From Opitutia bacterium ISCC 52 (GTDB lineage: Bacteria > Verrucomicrobiota > Verrucomicrobiia > Opitutales > UBA2995): a DNA stretch of 64,000 nucleotides. The notes beneath the pieces were generated by a model. It searched no databases and was not told the DNA's origin. It was given only the letters and a program-made list of their open reading frames with translations. Each line of letters starts with the position of its first letter. Positions within the stretch are counted from its first letter, which is position 1. The DNA lies in NCBI GenBank assembly GCA_014529675.2, contig CP076040.1:1364001-1428000 (forward strand), in the 5' to 3' direction. Of this stretch, positions 26,041 to 34,287 are shown one piece after another. A program made the position numbers and the translations under genes.

Positions 26041-27909
26041 TCAATAGTAGAACTTCTGGTTCTTTTTAGCTTCTTCGTAATTACGGTGAGATTCCTGAAC
26101 CTCTGGGATACTAGAACTGCCAGAAACTGGAACCTCCCACCATGAGTAGCCTGGAATGTTGGATTCACGGCGAATTGGCACGTAGATCATTGTGGTTCGT
26201 GTCTCTTCCTTGGCTTTGCCCAGCGCGTCAATAAGAGCCTCTTCGCTTTCAGCCCGATAAACCTTGGCACCCATACTCGCCGCATTGGCGCAAAAATCGA
26301 TTTCAACAAACTCACCTTCTAGGCGCTTGCTATCCTCTTTGCGGTGACGGAATTCATTTCCGAAATCGGTTCCACCGCAGCTGGTTTGTAAACCCCTAAT
26401 GCACTGGAAGCCATGGTTGTCTAGGAGGACGACCGTAATCTTCAACCCTTCCTGAATAGACGTCAGAATATCCTGGCTCAGCATCATATAACTTCCATCA
26501 CCAACTAACGTGTAAACTTCGCGATTCGGATCGGCCAGTTTAACACCCATAGCGCCAGCAATTTCATAGCCCATGCAGGAGAAGCCGTACTCAGAATGAT
26601 AGTCTAGAGAGTCCTTGGAATTCCACAGCTTATGAATATCCCCTGGGACACCTCCCGATGCGTGAACCGTGGTTGAGTTTTCATCTGCAAACTCATTAAG
26701 AATATGAATGACCTCACTTTGGTAGAGAGGGCCCTCTTCATTATCGGGATGCACGATATCGGCGTGAGTGGTTTCCCACTCGGCTTTCCAGGATGAGAGA
26801 TTTTCAGAGTAGTCATTAGCGACCGAATGGCCGGCCAATGCAGCGGTCAAATCCTCCAGGACCGCGCGCGCATCGCCAACCAGTGGAAATGCCCCATGCT
26901 TGTGCGCGTCCATCGGATTGACGTTGATGGCGATAAAACGCACGTCGAGATTTTGAAACTGCGATTTGGATGCAGTAGTAAAGTCAGATAGACGAGTGCC
27001 AATATTGATGACTAAATCGGCTTCGACCGCAGCGCGGTTGCCGGCCAAGTTACCTGTGGCACCGACAGCACCCAAACAAAGAGCATGACTTTCCAGCATG
27101 GATCCTTTTCCGGATTGCGAGACAACAACAGGGATGCCACTTGCTTCCGCAAAAAGACGCAGTGCCTCTTCAGCTTCTGAGTAATGAACACCGCCACCGG
27201 CTACGATAAGGGGTTGCTTCGCTGCTTTGATCTGGCTGATCGCTTCCGCCAGTGTGCTTTTCGCCACTGAGTTGCGGTTTAGATTATAAATCCGTTTTTG
27301 AAATAGGTGAACAGGAAAATCATAACTTTCAGCCTGCACATCTTGTGGCAAAGAAACAGTCACTGCACCTGTCTGGGATGGATCGGAGAGTACTCGCATC
27401 GCTTCAGGCAAGGCAGTCAGCAATTGTTCCGGACGGTAAATGCGATCCCAGTATTTGGAAACGGGTTTGAAACAGTCATTCACCCCTGAGTCTTGAGTAT
27501 GAGGATTTTCCAGCTGCTGAAGAACGGGACCGGGAATGCGGCTTGCAAAAATGTCACCTGGTAGAAGCAGGACAGGAAGACGATTTACCGTGGCGGTAGC
27601 AGCTCCGGTAATCATGTTGGTGGCGCCAGGGCCGATGGAGGATGTACAGGCTAATGTGCCGAGTCTACGACGCGCTTTGGCGAACGCCGTGGCCGAATGA
27701 ACCATGCACTGTTCATTTTTACCCTGGTAATAAGGGAGGTCTGTGCCCCCATACTCTTCCAGGGCTTGTCCCAATCCTGTTACGTTACCGTGTCCAAAGA
27801 TTCCAAATACACCATTCACTAGCCGATGCTCTTGGTCATCTCGAGCGATGTATTGATTCTGTAGAAATTTTACAATGGCTGCTCCTACTGATAGTCGTTC
27901 CGTATTCAT
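26041..27909 (-). CDS. iolD: 3D-trihydroxycyclohexane-1,2-dione acylhydrolase (ThDP-dependent)
   Basis: About 622 residues from MNTERLSVGAAIVKFL; a frame extension to 27939 adds ten non-conserved residues. It has the three-domain ThDP enzyme layout: N-terminal PYR domain (NGVFGIFGHGNVTGLGQALEE, with the family's HGNV), a central domain, and the C-terminal PP domain with the cofactor motif GDGSYMMLSQDILTSIQEGLKITVVLLDNHGF. IolD opens the ring to give 5-deoxy-D-glucuronate. Tightly packed with iolB (8 bp) and iolE (2 bp). Confidence 0.93.
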   Translation of the reverse strand: MNTERLSVGAAIVKFLQNQYIARDDQEHRLVNGVFGIFGHGNVTGLGQALEEYGGTDLPYYQGKNEQCMVHSATAFAKARRRLGTLACTSSIGPGATNMITGAATATVNRLPVLLLPGDIFASRIPGPVLQQLENPHTQDSGVNDCFKPVSKYWDRIYRPEQLLTALPEAMRVLSDPSQTGAVTVSLPQDVQAESYDFPVHLFQKRIYNLNRNSVAKSTLAEAISQIKAAKQPLIVAGGGVHYSEAEEALRLFAEASGIPVVVSQSGKGSMLESHALCLGAVGATGNLAGNRAAVEADLVINIGTRLSDFTTASKSQFQNLDVRFIAINVNPMDAHKHGAFPLVGDARAVLEDLTAALAGHSVANDYSENLSSWKAEWETTHADIVHPDNEEGPLYQSEVIHILNEFADENSTTVHASGGVPGDIHKLWNSKDSLDYHSEYGFSCMGYEIAGAMGVKLADPNREVYTLVGDGSYMMLSQDILTSIQEGLKITVVLLDNHGFQCIRGLQTSCGGTDFGNEFRHRKEDSKRLEGEFVEIDFCANAASMGAKVYRAESEEALIDALGKAKEETRTTMIYVPIRRESNIPGYSWWEVPVSGSSSIPEVQESHRNYEEAKKNQKFYY

Positions 27910-27917
27910 AACTTTCC

Positions 27918-28757
27918 TTAATCTTCTTGGGGTTCCCATCCTTGGTTGGTCGGGTCGAGCGTCCAGGCATGGTCTTCAGTAAACTCAAATCCGGTGTAGG
28001 GGTTGCCTTCCAAGTGACGGATCACCCACATATACCACATGCCATAGCCAGGTGCTGATACCTGAGCATGGTCCAATTGCGGAGGGATGATCATCGTATC
28101 ATTTTGTTGTACTTTGAAAACAGCGTCTCCTAATTCGGCATGTCCGTAACCTTGGGGTTCAGTAAACCGATAGTAGTAAATTTCCGGTTGATCATGGTGA
28201 TGGGGTGGGTAACTCGACCATCGGCCCGGGTAGTTTACGACTTCACCAATGACCAGGTTGGATTCCGGGTTGTTCTCATAATCAAAAATCAAACGAACAT
28301 TTCGTCGGCAGGCATCCTGAACCTGTCCCGCTCCTCTATATTCGGGAGATAGGGTCTCAGGAGTGAAGATGCGCACATTGAGTGACTTGTCGTTGTCTGT
28401 TCTGGAGATCGCCCACTCAGCTTCTTTCCCTAAGTTTTCGATCTTCAGTTCGGTGTTGGGACCTATGTGAATCCCAGAAGGTGCTTCATCAAAAATCGAC
28501 TTGCGACTGAGAGAGGCGCTTTGGTCTCCGGCGCTTACTTTGACTTCGCCACGTAAGAGGACCCATACTGATTCTTTGGAATGGCTCTCTTTGATCGTCT
28601 CGGCAACTTCCTGGACACGAATCCCAAAATCAATTCGAGTATCAAGGCCTCCGACTTCGGTATCTCCGGCAGCGGTGACCTTGTTGTAACCGGAGTCATA
28701 GGGCTCAGCCGGGCGAGGGATAAAGTGAGAAGCGAGGTGTGCGTTTGAATGTTCCAT
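27918..28757 (-). CDS. iolB: 5-deoxy-glucuronate isomerase
   Basis: A 279-residue bicupin of the IolB/KduI type. The second cupin contains YPGRWSSYPPHHHDQPEIYYYRF with the three metal-binding histidines and Glu expected of IolB, then DTMIIPPQLDHAQVSAPGYGMWYMWVIRH with the last His. It isomerises 5-deoxy-D-glucuronate to 2-deoxy-5-keto-D-gluconate. It is the first gene of the ten-gene minus-strand operon. A LacI-type palindrome lies 58 bp upstream of its start, so sugar- or inositol-responsive repression is likely. Confidence 0.93.
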   Translation of the reverse strand: MEHSNAHLASHFIPRPAEPYDSGYNKVTAAGDTEVGGLDTRIDFGIRVQEVAETIKESHSKESVWVLLRGEVKVSAGDQSASLSRKSIFDEAPSGIHIGPNTELKIENLGKEAEWAISRTDNDKSLNVRIFTPETLSPEYRGAGQVQDACRRNVRLIFDYENNPESNLVIGEVVNYPGRWSSYPPHHHDQPEIYYYRFTEPQGYGHAELGDAVFKVQQNDTMIIPPQLDHAQVSAPGYGMWYMWVIRHLEGNPYTGFEFTEDHAWTLDPTNQGWEPQED

Positions 28758-29195
28758 AGAGAAGTGAAAATACGGGATCTTACTGTCCCAGAACTAATAC
28801 CAAATCCATTTTCCTGTAAACGTTAACATCTAGTATTTATGCTGTGTCCAACCAATTACAAAAATGGATATCCGTTGAGAGGGATGGATATCATTGGGAC
28901 CTTCTTTAGTATGACTTTTTAAGGACCAACTGAGGCTTTAATCCATGTTTCTCGATGGGCGTATCCGAATTGCAAAGCAGAACGGAAAACTCATTAGCAT
29001 AGGCGACGTCTTCGATATCGCGAGCGAGTTCGGCATTATAGGACGGCAATAGAGCATCGTTCTAAGGTCGACTGGATACAATTGGCCTGGTAAGGTCGAT
29101 GCTCTCATGAGCGCCGCTACATTTTGTAGCCACGATCGTGTTCACGACCGAAGGGAGAAGGCCTGCCAATTGTGGATCAGTTGTGTAAGAAGGAA
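28758..29195. other. 438-bp intergenic region: operon promoter, short ORF remnant and palindromes
   Basis: Besides the operator-like palindrome this region holds a 35-codon frame at 28945-29052 (MFLDGRIRIAKQNGKL, ISIGDVFDIASEFG) that reads like a scrap of a protein but has no partner frame. From 29090 a stretch GGTCGATGCTCTCATGAGCGCC and later TGTAGCCACGATCGTG recalls the REP-like repeats elsewhere in the window. I could not identify any RNA gene. Confidence 0.4.
28815..28828. promoter_or_regulatory. Candidate LacI-family operator upstream of the inositol operon
   Basis: TGTAAACGTTAACA is a near-perfect palindrome around the CG centre and fits the LacI/CcpA operator pattern TGnAAnCGnTnnCA. 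It lies 58-71 bp upstream of the iolB start in the only long spacer before the operon. A LacI regulator is encoded at 44086, but nothing ties it to this site directly. Confidence 0.45.
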
Positions 29196-29999
29196 CTAAT
29201 TTGCCTTCAACCAGTCGAGTATCCGCTGGTTGAAATCTTCCATGTGCTCAAAGTGGAATGCATGTCCAGCATTGTCATAGAAGTAGGTGTCGCAGTCAGG
29301 AATACCTCCTGAGACTTCCTCTGCCATCCACATGGGAGTAAAGATGTCGTCCTTGCCGCCGATCACCAGGCACTTCTGTGAAATATTAGGAAGTTGATCT
29401 ACTACGTCGTGAGTGGTGCAAGCTGCTGCCTGGCCTGAGAGGCCATGTAAAGGTTGTGGATTGGGAGAGACTCCGAAACCGGCGCGACCTTCCAGCAAGC
29501 TGGCGTAGGCGTCTGCATTATCCCAGAAGGGTTTTGTGAAAATCAATAGTTGGATCCACTCCATGAATTGTTCTGGGCTCAAGTGGGCAAAGCAGACTTT
29601 CATGTGCTCAAAAATCGACTTGGCATATTCATCGCAATGAGCCCAAGGGCACATCAATACCGCACTCTTCACTTTCTGAGGATGGCGCAGGCAAAGTTGC
29701 TGAGCGATGATGGATCCCATGGAAACGCCAACGACTTTTGCTGACTCGATTCCCAGGGCGTCCATGAGGCCGGCGTAGTCGTCAGCCATCATCGCGCTGT
29801 TGTAATCGCCTTCTGGTTTATCGGTCTTACCAATACCACGATTGTCGACCATGATGCAGCGGTAATTCTGCTCCCAATGACCTGCGTGTGCCTCCCAAAC
29901 AGCTCCAGGGGCGGTGATCCCCATGATTAAAATAAGCGGGTCACCTGAACCGCTCTCTTCGTAATACATTTGAATTCCGTTTGTTTCGACGTGAGGCAT
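29196..29999 (-). CDS. Alpha/beta-hydrolase
   Basis: A 267-residue alpha/beta-hydrolase with the oxyanion-side LILIMGITAPGAVW, the strand VDNRGIGKTDKP, nucleophile elbow GVSMGS at 91-96 (Ser93), the acid in GGKDDIFTP and the final catalytic His in DNAGHAFHFEH. Close in organisation to 3-oxoadipate enol-lactonase/haloperoxidase-like esterases; the substrate is unknown. No signal peptide, so cytoplasmic. It is separated from the inositol operon by 438 bp and from the next gene by 391 bp, so it is probably transcribed alone. Confidence 0.85.
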   Translation of the reverse strand: MPHVETNGIQMYYEESGSGDPLILIMGITAPGAVWEAHAGHWEQNYRCIMVDNRGIGKTDKPEGDYNSAMMADDYAGLMDALGIESAKVVGVSMGSIIAQQLCLRHPQKVKSAVLMCPWAHCDEYAKSIFEHMKVCFAHLSPEQFMEWIQLLIFTKPFWDNADAYASLLEGRAGFGVSPNPQPLHGLSGQAAACTTHDVVDQLPNISQKCLVIGGKDDIFTPMWMAEEVSGGIPDCDTYFYDNAGHAFHFEHMEDFNQRILDWLKAN

Positions 30000-30151
30000 A
30001 ACTAATTGATTCTTGGGTTAAAGTGTTTCTTCGATGTTCAGATTTGAGCACGCATCAACTGAGAAGAATCCGCAGTTTGCTGAGCCTGTTTCGGCGGATC
30101 AATACTTAATTGGTCTGAAAGGATTTATTGATTTTTGGATAGTGAGAAAAG

Positions 30152-30374
30152 GGTAGGGAAAGAGCGTCCCGAATGGCACTGCCTTAAGGCACATTTCGAT
30201 AAATTCGTGGGCCGTTTATCTTCCAATGGGTCAAACCTTGAATCGGTTGACTTCGCAAGCTTCGTCAAGATTACAAGGAATGACCCCGACGCCGGTTTCG
30301 TATTAAATGATCTTCATAAAATACGCTTAAGGTAGTGCCATTCAGAGCGGGGACGTGGACGCTCTTGCCCTACC
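30152..30374. repeat. 223-bp element bounded by a long imperfect inverted repeat
   Basis: The left arm 30152-30188 (starting GGTAGGGAAAGAGCGTCC, then GAATGGCACTGCCTTAAG) is matched in inverted orientation by 30326-30374, with two mismatches and a 12-nt insertion in the right arm. The 137-bp centre has no gene; a 66-codon frame through it is probably chance. Shape and size fit a MITE-like element or a REP pair. The terminal GGTAGGG is shared with the repeat family at 1161, 10874 and 44048. The whole 30000-30390 spacer contains nothing else I recognise. Confidence 0.65.
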
Positions 30375-30390
30375 TGTCTCAGAAATTACT

Positions 30391-31416
30391 TCACTTTAGT
30401 TTCACCGACTTGGGTAGAAATCCGAGATCGAATACATAGGCTCCATCGAGATCAGCATTTGTCCAATTAGAGCCCATATCATCTGTATAGAAAGTTCCTT
30501 CTTCGAACGTAGATGCCCACAATCTATGAGGGATATTGGAATCAAAAACAACTGAAGTAATGTTACTGGAAGGGAATTTAGAGCTTACTTGTTTCCAAGT
30601 CCTACCGCTATCGTTTGAGAGGTGAACGCCAGTCGTCCAGCCACCGGCTGCCAGATTTGCATTATTATGAGGATCCACTGCGACACCATATACGTTGGCT
30701 TTCTTCAAGGCTGGTGCAGTAGCTGCCCAGCTTTTTCCATCGTCCTTAGAAATCCAAACGCCTTGGCCTTCGGTGCCTGAGATCCAGAAATCTGGGTTTT
30801 TCTCATCTCTTCGAAGCCGAAGCGCTGCCACTTCGGGGAATGATGTTATGCGGTCCCAACTGGCTGCCCTGTCATTACTCTCAAACAGACCGGTCGTCGT
30901 GGCCAGTAGCAAGCGGGTAGTATCCCTATGATCGATGACAATGCCTTTCGAGAAATATTCGGGCAGTCCTTGATTGGATGCCTTCCAGGTATCACCGCCG
31001 TCCGTTGATATTATCACCCCCCAGGCTGTGGCTGCATAAACGAGCCTACTATTGTTTGGATTAATGGCGATTTGAAGAACGTCACTCTCACGCCAACCGG
31101 TGGTCATTCTCCAGGTCTCGCCTCCATCTTGAGAACGGACAATGCCGTTTCCGCAGGCCAAAAAGAGGGTATTAGAATCGGAGGGGTCAACCGTGGCACT
31201 GCTGATCATTTGTATCTTTGGGCCTAAACGTTTCCAACGACTGCTGTCCTTTTCATACATAAGAATACCGCTATCGGTAGGAATCGAGCTGGCCTGCTGA
31301 GCCTTGGTCATGATCATTGCCACGAAAAGATCCGTTTCTTCGGCCGGTTTTTCTGCACAGGCCGTGAAAGTCAGCGCTGCAATAAAGGGAAATAAAATGG
31401 AACGGGATAGTTTCAT
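30391..31416 (-). CDS. BNR/Asp-box beta-propeller lipoprotein
   Basis: A 341-residue protein with a lipobox (TFTAC, Cys20). It carries a series of Asp-box repeats: SQDGGETW, STDGGDTW, SNDRAASW, SKDDGKSW, SNDSGRTW and TDDMGSNW, which mark the turns of a six- to seven-bladed propeller such as in sialidases, YCF48/HCF136-like and glycan-binding proteins. No catalytic residues can be assigned. Its ATG overlaps the stop of the upstream gene by one base (TAATG), so both are translated together and probably act on the same extracellular substrate. Confidence 0.78.
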   Translation of the reverse strand: MKLSRSILFPFIAALTFTACAEKPAEETDLFVAMIMTKAQQASSIPTDSGILMYEKDSSRWKRLGPKIQMISSATVDPSDSNTLFLACGNGIVRSQDGGETWRMTTGWRESDVLQIAINPNNSRLVYAATAWGVIISTDGGDTWKASNQGLPEYFSKGIVIDHRDTTRLLLATTTGLFESNDRAASWDRITSFPEVAALRLRRDEKNPDFWISGTEGQGVWISKDDGKSWAATAPALKKANVYGVAVDPHNNANLAAGGWTTGVHLSNDSGRTWKQVSSKFPSSNITSVVFDSNIPHRLWASTFEEGTFYTDDMGSNWTNADLDGAYVFDLGFLPKSVKLK

Positions 31417-33335
31417 TAGTTTGTGGAGAAAGTGGTGCTGCTGGTTACGTTTTTGAAATCGAGGTGGTAGCTTTCCGCCCCATGCTGAATCTTTAGCTGC
31501 TCGCTTTCCCGTTTGGCTTCAGAGAAGGGGCCTTCGAACAGGGGCCAGTTCTCATAGTCTACGGTGTCGCCGTTTATGACAAAAGGTCCGTCATAAGTGG
31601 CCTGTAGGCGTGTGCCGCCTAGTCCTGTGAGCTCAACGGTCGGTTTCGGGTCGAGCTTGAAATCTAAGGGAAGCTTCACGATGGCTTTTTTGAATGCATC
31701 AATTGAGCCGAACTCTGAAACCGGAGCTATTTGAACGATGTATCCATTATTTAAAGACTCACTGACATAGAATTCACTTTCACCGGCTAGCTCGGCAAAG
31801 TTCGTGCTTACGAAACCACCTGCTCCACTTTTTAGGAGTCCTGTCCAATCGACCGGTCTCCATTCACCAGGGGCAAATGGACGGTAGGCAATGTAGACGG
31901 GGCCACCTTGAGCGAACATCCACCCTGAGCTATCCTCGCTGCGGTGGTTGAGCGCGTCGGTGAAAAGAGTCTGGATGTGTGGAAATCGGTTGTCTTCAGG
32001 AATTGAATACAAGGCGATTAAGGTCGATTCGTGTTGGTAGATCCGTTCGTAGGGGGAACCGCCCTCGAGTTTGTCGGGAGAATCATAGTCCACCTTGGAT
32101 CGAGCGATCAGGTCGGTCACCGTATCCCAGTCGGATACAAAATACATGGTTCCTTCCAGTGGGTTGGAGTAGGGCTGAATGCCAAACATAGTGTTGGCGG
32201 TTTCGAGGGCATTGTCATCGCGCCACTTGAGGCTCCAGGTTTGCTGCTGTATGGGTTGAAGTATGCCACCGTGGGAAGATCCCAAAACGTAGTCGGAGTG
32301 AACGTAAGTGTATTTATAAACGGGTGTTGTGATGCGACCATCGACTTCGAAAGCATGGGGTCCAGCATTTCGCAGTCGCCAGCGAGTGCGCTTCAACTCT
32401 TTCTGTACATAAGCCTCATCGCGGTCAGATGCGATGCGGTGGAGGATTGCGGGTGGTGTGTAGCCGCATAGTGAGAGGATGATGTTCCCTCCATTATACT
32501 GCACTTCACTTTGTCCCCAGAATAGCCAAGCATGACGGGTCGCCGCTGTTAGCGCGGGTCGCATGACGTAGCGTGGGTAAAGACGACTGTGAGCTCCTCC
32601 GTAAAGGCCATCCAGGTTTTCGGCTGCAAAATCTAGAATGACATAGTCGAGCATCATGCGGCTCAGTTCCCGTATCTCTGGATCTTCCGCCCATCCGTAT
32701 AGTAGCCCCAGAGGACGTAAGTATTCCTCGATGTAATTGGGTGAATCATACTCGCCTTGCCCGTAGGAAGTGGTGACCTTGATCCAGTCTTTCAAGAAGT
32801 CTTTGGCCTCGGCCATATTCTCCTGGGCCGACTTGCCATTGTACCAAGCTTCGGGGCCAGAATCTGGCCACATCTGACAGGCGAGATAAATACTGGCGTA
32901 ATACATGACCCAGTGGTTTTCCGTGTCACCTCTGAAGGGGAAGTAAGTCCGCCAGAGCTCCTTCATAAAATCCCAGTCTTCATCATTCCAAACATCTTGA
33001 CCTGCATACATGGCCAATACCATGGGGTGCATCCAAAACATACTTCCCGAGGGAGGATTGTTGACGGTGCGAAGTCTTTCCCTTGCCCACTCTATGTTTT
33101 CCCCTTCTGAAACATTGGCTGCAATAGTCCACAGGCTTCCGCTCATAGGGTCGTCGGGTGTGGTAGTTCCAAGGTAGTAGTCGATGGTTTGCTTGCAGCG
33201 ATCTTGGAATGCGGCAATGCGGTCTGCTTCACTGGGCCATTCGTTTGCTATGAGCAGATTGCTTCCGCAAAATGATAAACTAACAGCGCTGAGTAAAAGG
33301 GTTTTCCGTATCAGGGATCTTAAGGAATAGAACAT
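31416..33335 (-). CDS. Secreted protein with probable (alpha/alpha)-toroid fold, unassigned
   Basis: A 639-residue exported protein (signal peptide LLLSAVSLSFCGSNLLIA). I do not recognise the family. Residues about 40-330 are helix- and Trp-rich with repeated aromatic pairs (SGSLWTIAANVSEG, SGSMFWMHPMVLAMYAG, NHWVMYYASIYLACQMWPDSG, YDSPNYIEEYLRPLGLLYGWAEDPEIRELS). The C-terminal half is beta-rich, as in toroid-plus-beta-sandwich polysaccharide lyases and heparinase-like enzymes. The conserved-looking NHW and Tyr-rich segments could be catalytic. It is coupled to the BNR lipoprotein downstream. A polysaccharide-degrading role is inferred from fold style and context. Confidence 0.55.
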   Translation of the reverse strand: MFYSLRSLIRKTLLLSAVSLSFCGSNLLIANEWPSEADRIAAFQDRCKQTIDYYLGTTTPDDPMSGSLWTIAANVSEGENIEWARERLRTVNNPPSGSMFWMHPMVLAMYAGQDVWNDEDWDFMKELWRTYFPFRGDTENHWVMYYASIYLACQMWPDSGPEAWYNGKSAQENMAEAKDFLKDWIKVTTSYGQGEYDSPNYIEEYLRPLGLLYGWAEDPEIRELSRMMLDYVILDFAAENLDGLYGGAHSRLYPRYVMRPALTAATRHAWLFWGQSEVQYNGGNIILSLCGYTPPAILHRIASDRDEAYVQKELKRTRWRLRNAGPHAFEVDGRITTPVYKYTYVHSDYVLGSSHGGILQPIQQQTWSLKWRDDNALETANTMFGIQPYSNPLEGTMYFVSDWDTVTDLIARSKVDYDSPDKLEGGSPYERIYQHESTLIALYSIPEDNRFPHIQTLFTDALNHRSEDSSGWMFAQGGPVYIAYRPFAPGEWRPVDWTGLLKSGAGGFVSTNFAELAGESEFYVSESLNNGYIVQIAPVSEFGSIDAFKKAIVKLPLDFKLDPKPTVELTGLGGTRLQATYDGPFVINGDTVDYENWPLFEGPFSEAKRESEQLKIQHGAESYHLDFKNVTSSTTFSTN

Positions 33336-33404
33336 GAGAAATATTTAGGGTTGAGCATGGTTGTTAGGACTCTTTGAGCAAGAGAAGATCTTTGACCACA
33401 CTCT

Positions 33405-33435
33405 GGGGGGAGTCTGAAAGAGACTCTCCAGACTG
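33405..33435. promoter_or_regulatory. Hairpin in the divergent promoter region
   Basis: GAGTCT at 33410 pairs with AGACTC across a 5-nt loop, and flanking CTGG and CCAG extend the stem. It sits between the minus-strand toroid gene (start 33335) and the plus-strand isomerase (start 33511). It may be an operator or a leader hairpin; no regulator is adjacent. Confidence 0.3.
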
Positions 33436-33510
33436 CACGTGCCGACGCGCTTTATTGTAACTATTGGCATAGCTAGACAGATTGACCAAATCTATCTCAT
33501 CGTTCACGGC

Positions 33511-34287
33511 ATGAAAACCGGCCTTGTATCTATCAGTTTTCGAGAACTCTCTGCCCAAGAGATCATCAGTCTAGTTGCCGAACATGGGCTTCAAGGTATC
33601 GAGTGGGGTGGTGACGTGCACGTGCCTCATGGAAATCTGGACGGGGCTCGTGATGTGGGACGAATGACTAGGGATGCGGGACTCGAAGTTGCTTCCTATG
33701 GATCCTACTACCGCTTTGCCGATTCTGATCCGTCTGCCGAGGATGAAGGTCCGTCATTTGAAGCTGTGCTGGAGACGGCAATCGAATTGGGCGCTCCGGC
33801 AATACGGGTCTGGGGTGGATCGAAAGGCCCTCACCTTATGAAAGGTGATGAGTATTCCGTCTTTTGTGAAAGGGCGCATGAAATAGCCGATATGGCTGCT
33901 GGAAGGAATGTCCGAATCGATTTTGAGTTTCATGAGAACACCATCACTGAAACGCCTGAATCTACCGTGGAGCTGATGTTGTTGCTTCATCATGATAACT
34001 TAAGAACTCTCTGGCAGCCACCTTTGCAGATCTCAGCTGAAAAGCGATTGGAAGGACTCAAGAGGGTTCTTCCCTGGGTAACAAATGTGCATTGTAATCA
34101 TTTTGCTCAGGAGTCATGGCCACATGTCCAACCCTTGGCGGATGGTGAAGAAGAATGGAACTCATACCTAGAAGTTCTAGCTCAGGATCGATTGGAACGA
34201 TGGGTTCTAATTGAGCTTGTAAAGGACCATGACCTGAACCAGTTCCCGAAAGATGCAGCTGCACTTTCCGGTTGGTTGTATTCTTAA
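33511..34287 (+). CDS. Xylose-isomerase-like TIM-barrel protein (sugar phosphate isomerase/epimerase)
   Basis: About 258 residues from MKTGLVSISFRELSAQE; the open frame from 33439 gives an implausible hydrophobic extension. AP_endonuc_2-type features: LQGIEWGGDVHVPHG, IRVWGGSKGP, VRIDFEFHENTITETPEST with metal-binding Glu and His, and VTNVHCNHFAQESWPH. The function is probably isomerisation, epimerisation or dehydration of a sugar in the cytoplasm. Its stop overlaps the end of the convergent aminotransferase gene by four bases (34284-34287). Confidence 0.78.
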   Translation: MKTGLVSISFRELSAQEIISLVAEHGLQGIEWGGDVHVPHGNLDGARDVGRMTRDAGLEVASYGSYYRFADSDPSAEDEGPSFEAVLETAIELGAPAIRVWGGSKGPHLMKGDEYSVFCERAHEIADMAAGRNVRIDFEFHENTITETPESTVELMLLLHHDNLRTLWQPPLQISAEKRLEGLKRVLPWVTNVHCNHFAQESWPHVQPLADGEEEWNSYLEVLAQDRLERWVLIELVKDHDLNQFPKDAAALSGWLYS

